From: Actinosynnema sp042752395
GTDB taxonomy: Bacteria > Actinomycetota > Actinomycetes > Mycobacteriales > Pseudonocardiaceae
Assembly: GCF_042752395.1 (NCBI RefSeq)
Contig: NZ_JBHYXZ010000006.1
Location: 1-64,000 of the forward strand
Direction: 5' to 3'
Length of the DNA stretch: 64,000 bases
Within the stretch, counting starts at the first letter, position 1. Every line of letters starts with the position of its first letter. This document shows positions 16,235-23,529 of this stretch, piece by piece. The position numbers and the translations under genes were made by a program. The notes under the pieces were generated by a model, which did not search any database, was not told the origin of the DNA, and worked only from the letters and a program-made list of their open reading frames with translations.

Positions 16235-17323
16235 ATGCCGCCCGTCGAGGTCGATTTGCCCGTGGTGTGGAACATGCTGTCCGAACCGCGAATGGCTCCC
16301 TATCTCGAGGCTGCGGGTGGTGACAAGATCAAGGCGCTCGAGCTGTACGAGTGGAGCACTCGGACGTCGTCGGCGGCATTCGAGGTCGTCGGCCACTTCG
16401 AGGTGCTGCTGAGGAACATCATTGACCGCTGCCTTCGCGAGCACTTTCGCGAAGAGCAGTGTGGTATCCCGTGGTTCTTGTTGCCGACGCCGGGCGGTGA
16501 ACACGTCGCCGAGGCGGTTGAGGCGGTTCGCCGTCGGTTGCGGCCGTTGCGCAAGGAATCCCGGCACCAGGTCATCGCCGGCTTGAGCTTCGGGTTCTGG
16601 TCGGCGCTGCTCGGCCCCAAGTACGAAGACCTGTGGCGCGAATGCCTGTACCGGGCGTTCCCGAACTCCTCGGGCAAGCGCAAGCAGGTCGCGGTGGCGA
16701 TCGAGCGGGTGCGCAAGTTCAGGAACCGCCTGGCACACCACGACTCCACGATCAACGTCGACGTCCCGTTCGAGGTCCGTCAGGTCATCGAACTCGCCGC
16801 CTTCATCGACCAGGACGCGGCGGGGTGGCTCCAGCGGTGCAGCAACGTGATGGCGGTGTACGCCCAGCGCCCGGTCAAGGTGGAGGACACGGTTGTGGTC
16901 CCGGCCAAGCACGCTTGGGTCCTCTACCAGGAATGTCGTGCTTACGTGTGCCAAGCCGGCCGCGCTTTCCGCCCTGTTGAACGCATCGCGTTCTACGCCG
17001 ACCGCGAGATCAAGCAGGACGTTCCGGCCGTGGTGCACCGGCGCGACAACGTGGAGTGGACGACGGAAGCGGCCGACCGGTTGCGCACGTCGGAGAACCG
17101 GTTCGACCGGAGGGTCGCCAACGTGATCGAGGCATCGCGCGAGGTGTGGAAGGACGGGCGATATCAGGTGTTCCTGCTGACGAGTCCCGGCGATCCTGCC
17201 CACCGCCGACTCCCCGCCGCCCTGCCGCACGACGGCTCCGGGCGTGGGTCGGCGTTCGTGCAGAGGCAGCGGTACGCATCGCTTCACTCCCTGGAAACCG
17301 CGACCACGACGAGTGACCTCTGA
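16235..17323 (+). CDS. Abi-like HEPN protein, probable abortive-infection gene
   Basis: 362 aa. The N-terminal ~230 residues match the Abi-like (Abi_2/AbiD/F) family: the opening LSEPRMAPYLEAAGG, the helix AFEVVGHFEVLLRNIIDRCL, and RKFRNRLAHHDS, whose R163-N-x3-H168 is the RNase-type HEPN motif. Family members abort phage infection, presumably by cleaving RNA. The C-terminal ~130 residues (from about 235) are additional and I do not recognise them; aromatic/charged patches such as IAFYADREIKQDVPAVVHRR could form a nucleic-acid or ligand-binding domain. Codon use is more A/T-rich than the neighbours, and the gene sits between 20-bp direct repeats. There is no partner gene. Confidence 0.8.
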   Translation: MPPVEVDLPVVWNMLSEPRMAPYLEAAGGDKIKALELYEWSTRTSSAAFEVVGHFEVLLRNIIDRCLREHFREEQCGIPWFLLPTPGGEHVAEAVEAVRRRLRPLRKESRHQVIAGLSFGFWSALLGPKYEDLWRECLYRAFPNSSGKRKQVAVAIERVRKFRNRLAHHDSTINVDVPFEVRQVIELAAFIDQDAAGWLQRCSNVMAVYAQRPVKVEDTVVVPAKHAWVLYQECRAYVCQAGRAFRPVERIAFYADREIKQDVPAVVHRRDNVEWTTEAADRLRTSENRFDRRVANVIEASREVWKDGRYQVFLLTSPGDPAHRRLPAALPHDGSGRGSAFVQRQRYASLHSLETATTTSDL

Positions 17324-17360
17324 AGCACGGCGAACGGCGGGCCTCGCGGACTGCTCGTGT

Positions 17361-17380
17361 GCGACCGCGCCTGAGGCACG
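17361..17380 (+). repeat. 20-bp direct repeat, right copy
   Basis: Exact copy of 16146-16165, now outside any gene. Joining the sequence left of copy 1 to that right of copy 2 would restore an intact dynamin 3' end followed by the upstream region of the next gene. Confidence 0.9.
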
Positions 17381-17457
17381 CGCCAGAACTTCCCCAACGG
17401 AACCGAACAGGCATAACGTGAGTCCAAGCGGTACAGGACGCAGGAGGGTGGGAAACG

Positions 17458-18132
17458 GTGTACATCGACGAAACAGGCGCGACCGACGGCGAGCTGAAGG
17501 TCACGGTCGGTGACGAGGAGTACACCGCCGAGGCGACCTACGACCTCGACCAGGACGGGGTCGACGAGAGCGCGGTCGTGGAGACCGGCGACGGTGGGCA
17601 CCTCGCGTTCAGCGACACCGACGGCGACGGCGACGCCGACCTGATGAGCACGTTCGACGCCGACGGCGAGCTGACCGGCCAGGCCGAGTTCGACGAGGAC
17701 TCCGGCGAGTGGATCGCCGTGGACCCCTCGGACGACGACAGCCGGCAGACCAACACCAACACCGGCCGGGACATCGTGGTGGACATGGAGGAGGGCGGCG
17801 ACCAGAACGTCGGCCCCGCCACCGAGGACACCGACGGCGACGGCCGCGCCGACACCGCGGTCGTCAAGGACGAGGACGGCGACACCTGGCTGTTCACCGA
17901 CGCCGACGGCGACGGCACCGCCGACCTGGCCACCGAGATCACCCAGGACGGCGAGGTCACGGTCTCCCGGCACACCGGCGAGGACGAGTGGACCGAGGTC
18001 GAGCACGGCCGCATCGGCGAGGACGGCAAGTACACGCCCGACAGCGACGAGGCGTGGTCCGGCGAGAAGGTCACGGTGTCCGGCGTGGTGCGCATCGACT
18101 CCGTCACCGGCCAGTGGATCAGCCCGAACTGA
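17458..18132 (+). CDS. Acidic Asp-Gly repeat protein (DUF6802-like)
   Basis: 224 aa, strongly acidic, with repeated D-x-D-G-D-G loops (DLDQDGVDES, DTDGDGDAD, DTDGDGRAD, DADGDGTAD) spaced as in calcium-binding EF-hand/dockerin or VCBS-like repeats, alternating with beta strands. There is no signal peptide. It resembles the uncharacterised DUF6802 family of Pseudonocardiaceae; that assignment is from memory. GTG start with AGGAGGGTG ribosome site. The gene stands alone and ends just before low-quality sequence at a scaffold gap, so a missing downstream partner cannot be excluded. Confidence 0.7.
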   Translation: MYIDETGATDGELKVTVGDEEYTAEATYDLDQDGVDESAVVETGDGGHLAFSDTDGDGDADLMSTFDADGELTGQAEFDEDSGEWIAVDPSDDDSRQTNTNTGRDIVVDMEEGGDQNVGPATEDTDGDGRADTAVVKDEDGDTWLFTDADGDGTADLATEITQDGEVTVSRHTGEDEWTEVEHGRIGEDGKYTPDSDEAWSGEKVTVSGVVRIDSVTGQWISPN

Positions 18133-18378
18133 CCCGCGACGCCGGGGCGCCCCCCCCCGGGGGGGCGCACCTAGCCGCGCGCGGGGCCCGCGGGGGGGGG
18201 GGGGGGTGTCGGGGGGGGGGGGGGCCCCCCCCCTCGCCGCCACCACCTCACGCCTGCGCNNNNNNNNNNAAATATGGGGCGCCGTGTTTTTTTTTTAATA
18301 CCATACGGTGGCACCCCCCCCACCCCCCCCGCCCCCCGGGCGCCCCCCCCGGGGGGGGGCGCCCCCCGGCCCCGGCGG
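18133..18378. other. Scaffold gap with unreliable flanks
   Basis: Ten N at 18260-18269 lie between stretches of C and G homopolymers (18150-18250 and 18310-18370). No gene can be read. The true distance between the acidic protein gene and the lipase gene is unknown. Confidence 0.9.
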
Positions 18379-19041
18379 TCACGACCTGACGAAGCTCGCG
18401 ATGTCGGACAGCACGAGCGTGTCGGCCAGGAAGCCGAGGTGCGTCTGGCACAGCACGTAGTTGTTCGTCGCCCCGCTCAGCGGCGTGCTCGTGTAGGGCA
18501 GGATCACCCCGTCGCACGGCGAGTACCACGTCGCGTAACGCGTGCTGCCGGGCGTCTCGTCGCCGCTGCTGATCTGGGCGATGAACGACGAGCCGGGAAA
18601 CATCTGCTGGCACGTGACGAAGACCAGGCACGCCCCGGCCGCCGTGGTGCCGTGGTTCGCACCCGCGATCGACGCGAGGTGGCTGACGCTGGTGTTGCCG
18701 CCCAGGACCTTCAGGTAGTACTGGCTGACCAGGCCGCCCATGGAGTGGTTGACGATCGCCACCTTCGACTGGCCGGTCTGCGACTTCACCCGCTCCACGA
18801 ACGTGGCCAGGCCGCGGGCGTTGGCGACGTTGTCGCCGTAGGAGTTGTACTCGTAGGCGAACAACCGGCTGCTCGACCACCCGGCGGCGCGGAACACCGA
18901 CTGGGCCGTGACCCAGTTCGACGCGCTGCCGGTGTAGCCGTGGACGAAGACGACTGGGGTGCTGGTCGCGGCGTTCGCCGCGGGGACGGGCGCGAGCAGG
19001 GCCAAACCGAGTGCCGCCAAGACTCCGATGACTCGACGCAC
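18379..19041 (-). CDS. Secreted lipase/esterase, alpha/beta hydrolase (class 2 triacylglycerol lipase)
   Basis: 220 aa with a Sec signal peptide (cleavage after ANA-AT, near residue 24). The mature enzyme starts VVFVHGYTGSASNW (oxyanion HG), the nucleophile Ser is in NHSMGG near residue 99, the acid is probably Asp in SPCDGVI and the base His in CQTHLGF. Four Cys can form two disulfides, in keeping with an exported protein. GGAGGTGACCAC precedes the GTG start. It probably hydrolyses extracellular lipids or esters. The gene stop lies next to the low-quality gap region, but the length matches the Streptomyces/Bacillus EstA-like family. Confidence 0.88.
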   Translation of the reverse strand: MRRVIGVLAALGLALLAPVPAANAATSTPVVFVHGYTGSASNWVTAQSVFRAAGWSSSRLFAYEYNSYGDNVANARGLATFVERVKSQTGQSKVAIVNHSMGGLVSQYYLKVLGGNTSVSHLASIAGANHGTTAAGACLVFVTCQQMFPGSSFIAQISSGDETPGSTRYATWYSPCDGVILPYTSTPLSGATNNYVLCQTHLGFLADTLVLSDIASFVRS

Positions 19042-19116
19042 GTGGTCACCTCCGGTGCAGGGGAAATCCTCTGCGGAGGAGCTTGACGCGTTATCGACCG
19101 CCCGACATCGGTGTAA

Positions 19117-19299
19117 TCACTTGTCGAGCGAGAGCAGGAACGCCCGCCAAGCGCCCTTCCGGACATTCAGGGCGGGCCCGTCGGCGTTCTTCGAATCCCG
19201 AACGCCCACCGTCGCTTCGCGGAACCGCACTTCGACGCACGCATTGCTGCCGCCGGAACTGCGACTGCTCTTGACCCACCCCGTGTCGCGCGCGGTCAC
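19117..19299 (-). CDS. DUF397 domain protein
   Basis: 60 aa, the whole being one DUF397 domain: WVKSSRSSGGSNACVEV, then VGVRDSKN and WRAFL. In actinomycetes such proteins nearly always accompany an XRE/DUF5753 regulator (the Scr1 or WhiJ-like system), and the pair behaves like a toxin-antitoxin or developmental switch. The GTG start overlaps the stop of that regulator (19296-20162) by four bases, so the two are coupled. Confidence 0.88.
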   Translation of the reverse strand: MTARDTGWVKSSRSSGGSNACVEVRFREATVGVRDSKNADGPALNVRKGAWRAFLLSLDK

Positions 19300-20162
19300 G
19301 TGCCCTCCTTGATCCGCTCGATCAGCAGCGCCCGGGTGTCCGCCCGGCTCAGCGCCAGTTCCCTGACCCGGTCGAAGATCCGCTGCATCGGCTCGACGTC
19401 CTCGGGTTGATCGTAGTAGGGCGCGGGACCGTGCAGGCTGGTCGCGAAGCTCACCGGTGTGGACTGGGCGAAGTCGAGGACCACCAAGCCGCCGCCCAAC
19501 GCCGGGTTGTCCGCGGTGCCCGCCGGCACCACACCGATGTCGAGGTCGGGATAGCTCTCCAGGAGTTGGAGCAGGTGCAGAACCTGCCCGCGCATCACCG
19601 ACCCGTCACCGATCACGTGGTCCAGCGAGTCCTCGGTGAAGACGATCTCGATCCGCTTCGGGGCACCGGTCTCGAACACCCGGCGCTGGTGGTCGAGGCG
19701 GAACGCGGTGCGCTCGGCGGTCTCCGTCTCCGAATCGGGCCAGTAGATCGAGTTGGACAACGCCATGATCGCCCGGACGTAGTCCTTGGACTGGACCAGG
19801 CCCGGAATCACCCCGCACTCGTACCAGCGGATCCCGGTGGCCGCAGCCTGCAACTCGGCCAAGCGCTGGAAGGGCTCCGGCAGGTTGTCGACATATCCCC
19901 GGCGTGGCGCTCGTCGCCTGGCAGCGGCACCGAGGGCGAGGATGGTCTCGCGCTCCCGGCCCTGCGCGCCGTAGAGGTCGAGGAGCTTGGTCAGCTCGTC
20001 GACGCCGAGCCCGCCCTTGCCGTTCTCGACCTGGCTGATCCTGCCCGCGGTGCGGCCGATCGCCGCGCCGGCCTCGCCCTGGGACCTCTTCGCCTGGGTG
20101 CGCAGCCGCGTGAGGGCAAGCCCCAGTTGGAGGCGCTCGATGGTCTGCCGCGCCAGCGCCAT
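19296..20162 (-). CDS. XRE family regulator with DUF5753 (Scr1/WhiJ type)
   Basis: 288 aa. The N-terminal helix-turn-helix (about 12-65, RTQAKRSQGEAGAAIGRTAG, then ISQVENG) is followed by the DUF5753 domain (about 100-280, with IPGLVQSKDYVRAIM and PALGGGLVVLDF). Family members repress or activate antibiotic and sporulation genes in streptomycetes and are paired with DUF397 proteins, as here. It is divergent from a small gene at 20264, and repeats in the gap (20177-20220) are candidate binding sites. Confidence 0.9.
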   Translation of the reverse strand: MALARQTIERLQLGLALTRLRTQAKRSQGEAGAAIGRTAGRISQVENGKGGLGVDELTKLLDLYGAQGRERETILALGAAARRRAPRRGYVDNLPEPFQRLAELQAAATGIRWYECGVIPGLVQSKDYVRAIMALSNSIYWPDSETETAERTAFRLDHQRRVFETGAPKRIEIVFTEDSLDHVIGDGSVMRGQVLHLLQLLESYPDLDIGVVPAGTADNPALGGGLVVLDFAQSTPVSFATSLHGPAPYYDQPEDVEPMQRIFDRVRELALSRADTRALLIERIKEGT

Positions 20163-20176
20163 GTGTCCACTCCATC

Positions 20177-20220
20177 GGGTTATCGCTAACGGGCTATCGG
20201 AACCCTAATCTATAGGGGTT
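20177..20220. promoter_or_regulatory. Candidate XRE regulator binding region
   Basis: GGGTTATCG at 20177-20185 recurs as GGGCTATCG at 20191-20199, and AACCC at 20201-20205 faces GGGTT at 20216-20220 across an A/T-rich spacer with TATAGG. These lie between the divergent XRE gene and the small ORF, so they fit operators for autoregulation. Confidence 0.4.
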
Positions 20221-20263
20221 ACTCGGGGTGTCCGGTGACATACAACCAGCTAGGAGGAGCGGT

Positions 20264-20527
20264 ATGGCGCAGAGGGTGATCCGCAAGGACCGGGAGCGGC
20301 GGGAGTGGTTGCTCCGGTGCCAGGACGACCAGGGTGAAGCGGCCGTGTGCACGATCAACGTGAACAACGGCGTCCTGGAACTCCTCGGCCCTGGCGACGA
20401 GTTCTGCTTCCAGCTCGAAGACACCTCGATCGCGGACTTCCGGGCGGCCCTCGACGCGGCCATCGCCCGCGCCGAGGCGGACCTGACCGCGAACCCCGGT
20501 GCGGAGGTCCTGCCCCTGTCGCGGTGA
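20264..20527 (+). CDS. Small hypothetical protein, 87 aa
   Basis: No family recognised. The ATG has an excellent TAGGAGGAGCGGT ribosome site. The sequence has alternating strands (REWLLRCQDDQGEAAVCTIN, VLELLGPGDEFCFQL) and ends in a helix (FRAALDAAIARAEADL), so it is a compact alpha/beta domain, soluble, without a signal peptide. Being divergent from the Scr1-type XRE regulator makes it a probable regulatory target and possibly a third component of that module. Confidence 0.7.
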   Translation: MAQRVIRKDRERREWLLRCQDDQGEAAVCTINVNNGVLELLGPGDEFCFQLEDTSIADFRAALDAAIARAEADLTANPGAEVLPLSR

Positions 20528-21094
20528 CGTCGTGCGCCGGGACGACGCGACAGCCGTGTGGGTGGTCGACCCGGCCGGGCCGTATGCGGCCGGGTCGGAA
20601 CGGCGGGATCCACATGCTGGCCGTCGACACTGGAGCACCCGGCCGCGTTCGCCGAATCCCTTGTGGCACAGGCGGAAGAGTCGTGGAGCGCGCTGCCGGG
20701 AACGCCGGCGCGCCCGTTCCTGAAACGGTTGAGAAATCCGGTCATTTTGACGCGGCAATTTTTGCGTCACGTCATGAGAGCGCTCCCACCGTCACCCTGG
20801 TTCAGTCACTTGAACGTGTGGCGATCGACGCACCGGTCACCCCTTGCATTCCACCGACTAAAGCCCAGGTCACACCCGGATTTGTGGTGATCGGGTGCTG
20901 AATCGATTCCAGAATCGGTTTTGTGAGGCAGGCGACAGGTCGGATGTGCGTTACCCGGGATTAACCCGGCTAACCTCCGTCTATCCCTTAAACGGCACGC
21001 CCTCCACGGGGCGGGCGGAGCCATTCGCAGAGGACGTCCCACCGGGACAACGGCGTCCACCGTGGGCTGGCGCTCAGCTAGGAGACGAGACGAG
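20528..21094. other. 567-bp region without a convincing gene
   Basis: Protein-like stretches appear in different frames (AVWVVDPAGPYAAGSERRDP near 20550-20620, LEHPAAFAESLVAQAEESW near 20625-20690), which suggests a decayed small gene or gene remnant. GC falls after about 20740, as in a promoter region. A palindrome at 20950-20974 lies within the pckG leader. Confidence 0.5.
20950..20974. promoter_or_regulatory. Palindrome upstream of pckG
   Basis: GTTACCCGGG and CCCGGCTAAC pair at 9 of 10 positions around ATTAA. Its position about 120 bp before the pckG start suits an operator for a gluconeogenesis regulator, though none is encoded nearby. Confidence 0.45.
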
Positions 21095-22906
21095 ATGACG
21101 GCAGTGACCATTCCCGGTCTCGACCAGGCACCCACCGACCACGCTCGCCTGCTGTCCTGGGTGCGTGAGGTCGCCGAGCTGACCTGCCCCGACGAAGTGG
21201 TGTGGGCGGACGGCTCGCAGGACGAGTGGAACCGGCTGACTGCCAAACTCGTGGACGCCGGCACCTTCGTTCCGCTGAAGAAGAAACCCAACTCGTTCTG
21301 GGCGGCCTCGGATCCGACCGACGTGGCGCGGGTCGAGGAGCGCACCTTCATCTGTTCGGTGGATCCGCAGGACGCGGGCCCGACGAACAACTGGATGGAT
21401 CCCGCCGAGATGAAGGGGATCATGACCGAGCTGTACCGCGGGTGCATGCGCGGTCGGACGATGTACGTCATCCCCTTCTGCATGGGCCCGCTCGACGCCG
21501 AGAAGCCGATGCTGGGCGTGGAGATCACCGACTCCGAGTACGTCGTGGTCTCGATGCACATCATGACCCGCATGGGCACGAAGGCGTTGGCGCGATTCGG
21601 CGAGGACGCCGACTTCGTCCAGGCGTTGCACTCGATCGGCGCGCCGCTGGAGCCGGGCCAGGCCGACGTGCCGTGGCCGTGCAACGAGACGAAGTACATC
21701 ACGCAGTTCCCCGAGGAGCGGATGATCTGGTCGTTCGGCTCCGGTTACGGCGGCAACGCGCTGCTCGGCAAGAAGTGCTACTCGCTGCGCATCGCCTCGG
21801 TGATGGCGCGCGACGAGGGCTGGCTCGCCGAGCACATGCTGATCCTCAAGCTCACCTCGCCCGAGCAGAAGGCCTACTACATCGCGGCCGCGTTCCCCAG
21901 CGCCTGCGGCAAGACCAACCTCGCCATGCTGGAGCCGACCATCCCCGGCTGGAAGGTCGAGACCCTGGGCGACGACATCGCGTGGATGCGGTTCGGCGAC
22001 GACGGCCGGCTGTACGCGGTGAACCCGGAGAACGGCTTCTTCGGCGTCGCCCCCGGCACCGACTACCACACCAACCCCAACGCGATGCGCACCATCGAGA
22101 AGGGGAACTCGCTGTTCACCAACGTCGCGCTGACCGACGACGGCGACGTGTGGTGGGAGGGCATGGGCGAGCCGCCCGCGCACCTCACCTCGTGGAAGAA
22201 GCAGGACTGGACGCCCGACAGCGAGGAGCTGTCGTCGCACCCGAACTCCCGCTACTGCACGCCGATCGCCCAGTGCGACATCAAGGCCCCCGAGTGGGAG
22301 GACCCGAAGGGCGTGCCGATCTCGGCGATCTTCTTCGGCGGCCGGCGCGCCACCACGATCCCGCTGATCACCGAGTCGCGCGACTGGCAGCACGGCGTGT
22401 TCATGGGCGCGACGCTGTCCAGCGAGACGACCGCCGCGGCCGTCGGCAAGACCGGCGTCGTGCGCCGCGACCCGATGGCGATGCTGCCGTTCATCGGCTA
22501 CCACGCCGGCGACTACTTCCAGCACTGGATCGACACCGGCAAGTCGGCCGACGCGGACAAGCTGCCCAAGATCTTCTACGTGAACTGGTTCCGCCGGGGC
22601 GAGGACAAGCGGTTCCTGTGGCCCGGGTTCGGCGAGAACTCGCGCGTGCTGAAGTGGGCCGTCGAGCGCATCGAGGGCAAAGCCGCCGCGGTGGAGACGC
22701 CGATCGGCCACGTCCCGACCGCGGCCGAGCTGGACCTGGAGGGCCTCGACGCGCCGCGCGAGGACGTCGAGGCGGCGCTCGCGTTCGACGCCGACGAGTG
22801 GCGGGCCGAGATCCCGATGATCGAGGAGTGGTTCGCCAAGATCGGCGACAAGGTGCCGACCTCGCTGCGCGACGAGCTGGAGGCGCTGAAGCTCCGCCTC
22901 GGCTGA
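21095..22906 (+). CDS. pckG: Phosphoenolpyruvate carboxykinase (GTP)
   Basis: 603 aa, the usual length. It converts oxaloacetate and GTP to phosphoenolpyruvate, GDP and CO2, the first committed step of gluconeogenesis from TCA intermediates. The kinase-1a/P-loop with the catalytic Cys is SACGKTN (C271, K273), and the metal/nucleotide stretch LGDDIAWM and the C-terminal guanine pocket region FIGYHAGDYFQHW are intact. GGAGACGAGACG ribosome site before ATG 21095. It is monocistronic, with a strong terminator at 22935. A long upstream leader with a palindrome suggests regulation. Confidence 0.97.
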   Translation: MTAVTIPGLDQAPTDHARLLSWVREVAELTCPDEVVWADGSQDEWNRLTAKLVDAGTFVPLKKKPNSFWAASDPTDVARVEERTFICSVDPQDAGPTNNWMDPAEMKGIMTELYRGCMRGRTMYVIPFCMGPLDAEKPMLGVEITDSEYVVVSMHIMTRMGTKALARFGEDADFVQALHSIGAPLEPGQADVPWPCNETKYITQFPEERMIWSFGSGYGGNALLGKKCYSLRIASVMARDEGWLAEHMLILKLTSPEQKAYYIAAAFPSACGKTNLAMLEPTIPGWKVETLGDDIAWMRFGDDGRLYAVNPENGFFGVAPGTDYHTNPNAMRTIEKGNSLFTNVALTDDGDVWWEGMGEPPAHLTSWKKQDWTPDSEELSSHPNSRYCTPIAQCDIKAPEWEDPKGVPISAIFFGGRRATTIPLITESRDWQHGVFMGATLSSETTAAAVGKTGVVRRDPMAMLPFIGYHAGDYFQHWIDTGKSADADKLPKIFYVNWFRRGEDKRFLWPGFGENSRVLKWAVERIEGKAAAVETPIGHVPTAAELDLEGLDAPREDVEAALAFDADEWRAEIPMIEEWFAKIGDKVPTSLRDELEALKLRLG

Positions 22907-22934
22907 GCCCGCACCCCCGAGACGTTCCCGGCGT

Positions 22935-22974
22935 GAGACCCGGTGGCCAACGGCGTCCACCGGGTCTCTTTTTG
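22935..22974 (+). terminator. Rho-independent terminator of pckG
   Basis: Perfect 12-bp arms (22935-22946 and 22957-22968, GAGACCCGGTGG and its complement) with a 10-base loop are followed by TTTTTG. Confidence 0.9.
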
Positions 22975-23019
22975 ATCACCCACCGTGATTTCCGGTTCGT
23001 CCGGAGGTACCAAGGAGGA

Positions 23020-23475
23020 GTGACCCAGCGGGACGATTTCCTGGGCGGACTGCACTTCGACCGGGTGCCGGAGGCGGAGGGCGGGCCGAGCCCGGGAGTC
23101 GTGCGGCGCCACCCGGTCGGGCCGCCCGCCCGGCCGCGGGTGTCGGCGTGGTGGCACGTGGCCGGCTTCGTGCTCGGGGCGTTCGCCGCCTGCCTCGGGG
23201 CGCTCGCGTGGGGCTACGCGCTGGACCAGTTCGACGAGGTGCGGTGGCGCGGGCTGGTGGCATTGGGACTTGCGGGACTGCTGGTGGGCTTGGTGTCGCT
23301 GGGGAAGCTGTCCCCAGCCGCTCCACTGACGGTCGGGGTCGCCGCGTTGACGGGTTCGGTGCTGTTCGAACTGGGTACCCCTCCGTTCTTGCCCGTGTTC
23401 AGGCGCGTGTTCGAGGGTGGCGGCCCGATCTTGGTGGGCGTGTTGCTGGTGGTGCTGGCGTGGCGGCGGCGCTAG
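23020..23475 (+). CDS. Small membrane protein of unknown function
   Basis: 151 aa with a soluble N-terminal ~40 residues (FLGGLHFDRVPEAEGG) and four hydrophobic segments beginning near residues 46, 78, 100 and 130, ending in WRRR. The GTG at 23020 is the only start preceded by AAGGAGG, though the spacing is very short. No family is recognised. It converges with the septum-formation lipoprotein gene across a 51-bp gap containing DnaA-box-like sequences. Confidence 0.7.
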   Translation: MTQRDDFLGGLHFDRVPEAEGGPSPGVVRRHPVGPPARPRVSAWWHVAGFVLGAFAACLGALAWGYALDQFDEVRWRGLVALGLAGLLVGLVSLGKLSPAAPLTVGVAALTGSVLFELGTPPFLPVFRRVFEGGGPILVGVLLVVLAWRRR

Positions 23476-23529
23476 TTGTCCACAGGGTGTGGATGAAGCT
23501 GTGCACAGCCTGTGGGTCGGTGTGGATCA
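23476..23529. promoter_or_regulatory. Cluster of DnaA-box-like 9-mers
   Basis: TTGTCCACA (23476-23484) equals the actinobacterial DnaA-box consensus. TGTGGATGA (23488-23496) and TGTGGATCA (23521-23529) are near-matches on the other strand. All three lie within 54 bp, in and just past a convergent intergenic gap. No replication gene is nearby, so this is not an oriC candidate. Confidence 0.4.

Larger units (their letters stand above)
16166..17380 (+). mobile_element. Candidate 1215-bp inserted cassette carrying the Abi-like gene
   Basis: The segment between the left repeat and the end of the right repeat contains one gene (Abi-like HEPN protein), a hairpin and about 40-110 bp of flank. The perfect direct repeat, the duplication of a gene 3' end and the visibly lower GC of the cargo gene suggest insertion or exchange at this site. 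No transposase, integrase or terminal inverted repeat is visible, so the mechanism (site-specific, homologous or replication slippage) is unknown. Confidence 0.5.

Noticed and set aside
14330..17287. 985-codon open frame on the minus strand opposite the second dynamin and Abi-like genes
   Set aside because: Its sequence is Arg/His/Gly/Pro-rich with no family match, as expected from reverse reading of high-GC genes; the plus-strand genes have clear domains.
20558..20890. 110-codon ORF before pckG
   Set aside because: Only about 20-30 residues look protein-like, there is no good start or ribosome site, and the rest is compositionally unlike coding sequence; treated as a possible decayed gene.
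23476..23529. Replication origin
   Set aside because: No dnaA, dnaN, gyrB or parAB nearby, only three boxes and no A/T-rich unwinding region.
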